Shown here: positions 60,207 through 64,000 of the stretch, piece after piece
How positions within the stretch are numbered: the first letter of the stretch is position 1
Layout: each line of letters begins with the position of its first letter
Assembly (NCBI RefSeq): GCF_010389155.1
Contig: NC_057763.1
Span: forward strand, 35,136,645 to 35,200,644
Source: Erigeron canadensis
Taxonomy: Eukaryota > Streptophyta > Magnoliopsida > Asterales > Asteraceae
Length of the DNA stretch: 64,000 nt
Direction of reading: 5' to 3'
Notes under the pieces: model-generated
Database searches by the model: none
Seen by the model: only the letters and a program-made list of their open reading frames with translations
What the model was told of the DNA's origin: nothing
Translations under genes and position numbers: made by a program

Positions 60207-60778
60207 AGGTAGAGATCCAGAGAGAAGGTTCTTAAAGAGAAAAGGGAGAGAAGGTTCGTTTTTTATTATTTTTAGCTTGTTTTTTTGACTTTTATTCTTT
60301 TTTTTCACTTTTCTTATTCTTTTTTTAATTAATTCAATCCATAAAAAAATTTTAAAAAATAAATAAAAATAAAAAATTTCTAACCTGAGTTAGTGAGTTA
60401 TACATGTAAGGGTACGGTATGGGCTTTGCCCTTAAGGATATTAATAAGGGGTAGCTGGTAGGAGTAATAGGTCATAGAGGGTGATAGGTCATAGGGGGTG
60501 ATCGGTGATGGGGTGATCTACCTAACTGGCTTCGCCCTTAGCTATTATGGCTCCGCCATAAGCCGAAAGGCTTCGCCTATAGCTTACGGGCTATGCCCTT
60601 TGAAAAAAAAATAATTTTTATAACTTTTAAAAATTTTTAAATGGAATAAGTTAATTAAAGAGAGAATGAAAAATGTGAAAAAAAGAATAAAAGTCAAGAA
60701 AACAAGTTTAAAAAAATAAAAAACGAACCTTCTCTCCCTTCTCTCCTTAAGGTACCTTCTCATTTGATCTCTATCCTT

Positions 60779-60780
<2 letters not shown>
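60207..60780. mobile_element. Long-TIR (foldback-like) MITE, 574 bp
   Basis: The left arm has GAGAGAAGGTTC, GGGAGAGAAGGTTCGTTTTT and AATAAAAGTC-type words; the right arm is the inverse (AACGAACCTTCTCTCCCTTC). The arms match over more than 100 bases with gaps. TA repeats flank both ends. The centre holds a GC-richer cluster of mini-hairpins. Confidence 0.7.
60420..60601. repeat. Cluster of GGC-TTC-GCC type mini-hairpins
   Basis: GGGCTTTGCCC, GGCTTCGCC, TATGGCTCCGCCATA, AGGCTTCGCCT and GGGCTATGCCC occur as separate tiny palindromes with 3-base loops inside the foldback element. GGTCATAGRGGGTGAT is also repeated. Confidence 0.75.
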
Positions 60781-60811
<31 letters not shown>

Positions 60812-60813
<2 letters not shown>

Positions 60814-61004
60814 GAAAAGTGAATATAAGGTTGTCCCATACTTAAACTTATTAGGTATGGAACCCCTCACATACTATTTCTTTAATATCTGTTGTATAAT
60901 AAATAAGTTACATGACCCCCATGAATTTAATGGGTTAAAAAATTAGTATGTGAGGGGTTCCATATCTAATCTTAGGTATGGACAACCTTATATTCACTTC
61001 CTCC
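60812..61004. mobile_element. TA-anchored MITE, family B copy 2
   Basis: 193 bp with inverted ends GGGAAAAGTGAATATAAGG and CCTTATATTCACTTCCTCC and internal GGTATGGAACCCCTCACATAC facing its inverse. TA repeats on both sides, as for copy 1. Confidence 0.8.
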
Positions 61005-61019
61005 TATATATATATATAT

Positions 61020-61053
<34 letters not shown>
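61005..61053. repeat. TA then GATA microsatellite
   Basis: About eight TA units followed by about eight TAGA/GATA units. Confidence 0.9.
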
Positions 61054-61054
<1 letters not shown>

Positions 61055-61712
61055 TTGGTCGGTGTGCTTCAATGTGCATCATGTAATTTAAAAGATTAAT
61101 CGATGCTCACCTAAAACATGACACGTCTAAAAAAATAGGTGAAATCATGTGAAAGTACATTTATTTGGTATGTACACAAGTGAATGGTCTGGAATGTTCA
61201 CATGTGAACAACTTTAATTGCACGTGAATAAAAAGCTAAATTTATATAAGGCAAAGATTCTACTCGTATACAGAAAGCAATATATGTAGAAAGGTGAAAA
61301 CTAAAGAAATCCAATATACTTCGAGTGATCCCATTATATTACATTATTGTATATATAGAGAGAGACAAAGGTTAATGAGAGACCTCCCCTACAAGAAACA
61401 CAGGAACTTTAAATTTATGTATTACATTAATTGTTTTTTAAGTTCATTTACATTTGAAATGTCATATGAGAACAAAAAACATGTAAAATTACATATAACT
61501 TGATATATGTTCATATGTGAACAAATTCATCCCCATATGAACTTATCAAGTTATACGTCATTTTACATGTTTTTAACAGTGTTTTTTGTTCTCATATGAA
61601 CTTTTATTATGTTTTACAGGTGAATAAAGTCATTCACATTTGATCTAATACATAATTTAAAAGTTCTCTTGGTTCCTGGCAAAATATTGGTTACATCATC
61701 AACTTTCCCTAT
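61054..61712. other. Spacer with CATATGTGAAC inverted words
   Basis: Several ATATGAAC/GTTCATATG words echo the MITE at 59795, so decayed relatives are likely. No gene. Confidence 0.4.
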
Positions 61713-61760
61713 CTATATAATATTAAAAGGATATATTAGGAACCCCCAAAATTGCAGGAA
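61713..61760 (+). mobile_element. Possible Helitron 5' end
   Basis: A followed by TCTATATAATATTAAAAGG resembles the 5' terminus of the Helitron at 59791. No hairpin plus CTAG end was found to its right. Confidence 0.3.
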
Positions 61761-61989
61761 CCCTTAAGAACCCTTCTTTAAGTTAAAATATTAAAAGGGT
61801 ATTTTAGTAAAATCATTTACCTAGTATTATATAATTGCTTACACATGTTGATATGACTATCTATGTACATTTGCTCACCAACTATCTCATGAAACATTTA
61901 TTTACAAAATACTTGCATACGTATGCTTGACTTGCATACATGTGCTCATAGCACTATTCATGCACGTATGCTTATAGAATCCATGTCTC

Positions 61990-62098
61990 CACATAATTGT
62001 ATAACTGATGAAGATTTATCTATGTTTCCATATGGTCAAAGTTGGTGAAGTTTGACTTGAAATTTTAAAAGTGGACAAGTTTAGTAGGACAGAGGGAG
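61990..62098. repeat. Stowaway-type MITE end (truncated)
   Basis: GGTCAAAGTTGGTGAAGTTT runs to AGTAGGACAGAGGGAGTA, the familiar right end of Stowaway MITEs. The matching CTCCCTC left end is not present nearby. Confidence 0.5.
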
Positions 62099-64000
62099 TA
62101 TATGTGAATGAAAAGCTAGTTTTATATAGGGGAAGGATCCTATAAAGAACCCAATATATTTGGTTTAATGCATATAACCCCGTACCCTTCTTAATAAACC
62201 TTTCAATTTAGTTAGAATTCCAATATGATTTCACCAAATTTTTATAGTTTGTGTTTGTAGCTATTCTTTAGTAAACGTTTTCTTAGAATATTATCCGAAA
62301 TTCCGAATGACCCTAAAACTCTTTTTGGTATAATACTTATAGTCTTTCAGCTGCAATGGCATGTTCATGCCTCTCCTTGTGTATTGGTTATGGCTGTGAA
62401 GGTTTGGCGACGATGTCAGGTAGTATGGTAGTATAAGTGGGAAGTTTGTAAGAACAAGTTCACCACATGTATTGAGCAGTGAGAAGCTTGAATATCTTAT
62501 AAGTCTTGAGCTGTAGACTACTATAAAGTATAACCTCTACCATAGTTTTAAGCTAAGATTTTGAATTTTAATAAGGCTAGTCTATCAGTTTGGGTTTGAG
62601 GGTGTTAGGATACATCTTCTTTGTCCACTACTAGGTCCCTTGATAGGACTTGTTTCTTGTCTCGCCCTCTTTAGATTTTCTTTTTCTATTTTTGGAAGAG
62701 TCCCTTGATAGAAATATTTCTTCTTTGTTATGCAATTCATTATTGGTATCGCATCCTTCAATCTTTATAGCTCTTTTTTAATTATTCTGATTTTCTTTGA
62801 TATGGATAATATTTTATTAAATTTCTTGAACACATATAAGAATGATAGTATGCATCATTCATCATGTTTAGCTTGTTAGTAAAAATTTGTATAAGGATAT
62901 ACAATTAGCTTGTACAAAGAATGACAACACCGTACCTAAAAGAGTGTAAATACATGTGATAAAGTTTTATGTGTGGGCCATCTTCCGTTACATTCTTTTA
63001 TTTCACTAATAAAGTCGCACATGAATTTTCATCACGGATTTTTCTCAGTTATTTCAATATTTGGACGGATGTGCTTATAATCCGGTGATGGTTTCTTCTA
63101 GTCCGTTCAAAACGTTGAAAATAGTATGTTGAATAAGTCTCCAAAGAAACAAACTGTCGGTTACATTTCAAAATTTTTGGCTTCTTCTGGACCTGGGATA
63201 CACTCTTACTTTTACATGGTTTTAATCCACCTTTTCGTATGTGAATAAATTAGTCGTGAAAATTGGCTCCATCAAATCGCATTTAAGGAATTATTCATAT
63301 TATTTATGTAAAGTTACAATTATTTTTACCCTTTATTGTGCTAAATTTTATAAACAGTTTTTATGAAAAATCTTATGGTGTATTGAATTATCAAACTGCT
63401 TAAATGTATTGTGACAAAAATATAGCAATATCCCAAAGAAGTTTATTAGTCTACAGTGTAGTGCTGAACATGTTAGTTGCAAAAGTACCTACAGTTTATT
63501 TAAGTCTTACAATTAGAACACTATGAAAGCGATTGACATTAAAACATAACATATATGTATATAACCAAGAAAAGATAATCAACCCCCACGTGTCATTTGT
63601 AGAGAACAGTCAAGTGTGAACCTACACGAAACTTACTCAAGTCTACTTGTTATTTTGTAACTGTTTTAGTTGATTAATTAAATCAAGTTAACTTCAAACT
63701 TTCAATTTTTTGCTAATGTATGTATCAAGTCACCTCTTTATTTCAATTGACTGGTCTTTTGCTAACGTGGCAATCATATAAGTTGACAAAGCATCTACAT
63801 GTCATCAAAAGTGCCTTGAGGTCAATGGTTTACAAACAATATACGGTTTGGAAGTTGGATACACAAAAGTAAAACACGACAAGTTGAATACATTTTGATG
63901 CACTTAACCTTGGTTTGGTAAATAATTATAAAGTTCAGTAATCAGAATAACAATTGAAGAACTTCAATTAGTTATATACAATTAATCTTTTATCTGGTCT
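62099..64000. other. Right-edge spacer; nothing firm recognised
   Basis: AT-rich sequence. CCCACGTGTCA at 63585-63595 is a strong G-box/ABRE-like site and might serve a gene beyond the right edge, but no transcript evidence is visible here. Confidence 0.35.

Noticed and set aside
59145..61053. CRISPR-like or satellite array
   Set aside because: Repeats are TA/GATA microsatellites and MITE arms, not regular repeat-spacer units; the organism is a plant.
62338..62430. Exon-like stretch LQWHVHASPCVLVMAVKVWR between TTTCAG and GTAGTA
   Set aside because: Single short frame with no neighbours that continue it and no recognised family.

Overview
This is nuclear DNA of a flowering plant, almost certainly a eudicot. 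Genes carry many short AT-rich GT-AG introns. The six gene families recognised are all plant genes: EMSY-like, DUF761, GPATCH11-like, STRUBBELIG-receptor family, alpha-SNAP and MCTP/FTIP. Spacers are AT-rich and packed with LTR elements, Helitrons, MITEs, an RTE-type LINE and tRNA-type SINEs. The style of the repeats would suit Asteraceae, but that is only an impression. No prokaryotic or organellar block is seen.

Layout. 1-273: two exons of an EMSY-like (ENT domain) gene running off the left edge on the minus strand, with a possible leader exon near 3.6 kb. 5502-6068: single-exon DUF761 gene (minus). 7.3-19.2 kb: repeat-rich, gene-poor spacer with a hAT MITE, a Helitron end, a 2.7 kb solo LTR with perfect target-site duplication (TSD), a diverged direct repeat on each side of it, decayed DC1 (C1-type zinc finger) fragments, a Mutator-type MITE and a Copia 5' fragment. 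19738-20972: four-exon GPATCH11-like gene (minus). 22788-28888: complete Copia retrotransposon (minus) with 452 bp LTRs, 5 bp TSD, tRNA-iMet primer site and polypurine tract, but a pol region broken by several frameshifts. 29796-35079: sixteen coding exons of a STRUBBELIG-receptor-family LRR receptor pseudokinase (plus). 36241-37437: second probable solo LTR. 38667-41817: nine-exon alpha-SNAP gene (plus) with a Mutator-type MITE in intron 1. 46211-48544: intronless MCTP/FTIP coding region (plus) with leader introns. 51.8-61.1 kb: a graveyard of mobile DNA with two Helitrons, a 5'-truncated RTE LINE, SINEs sharing the LINE tail, and a nest of MITEs standing in TA microsatellites. 61.1-64 kb: little beyond MITE and Helitron scraps.

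The genes are independent plant loci, not an operon or cluster. Alpha-SNAP (SNARE recycling) and MCTP (ER-plasma membrane tethering at plasmodesmata) both act in membrane traffic, and the SRF receptor acts at the cell surface, but nothing in the sequence links them. All exon structures were worked out by hand from reading frame, splice sites and family resemblance; every listed coding exon set keeps phase from start to stop. No clearly new biological system was found. The most interesting material is the structure of the mobile elements, two unusual splice sites in the SRF gene, and a set of unrecognised possible exons at 56.3-58.3 kb.
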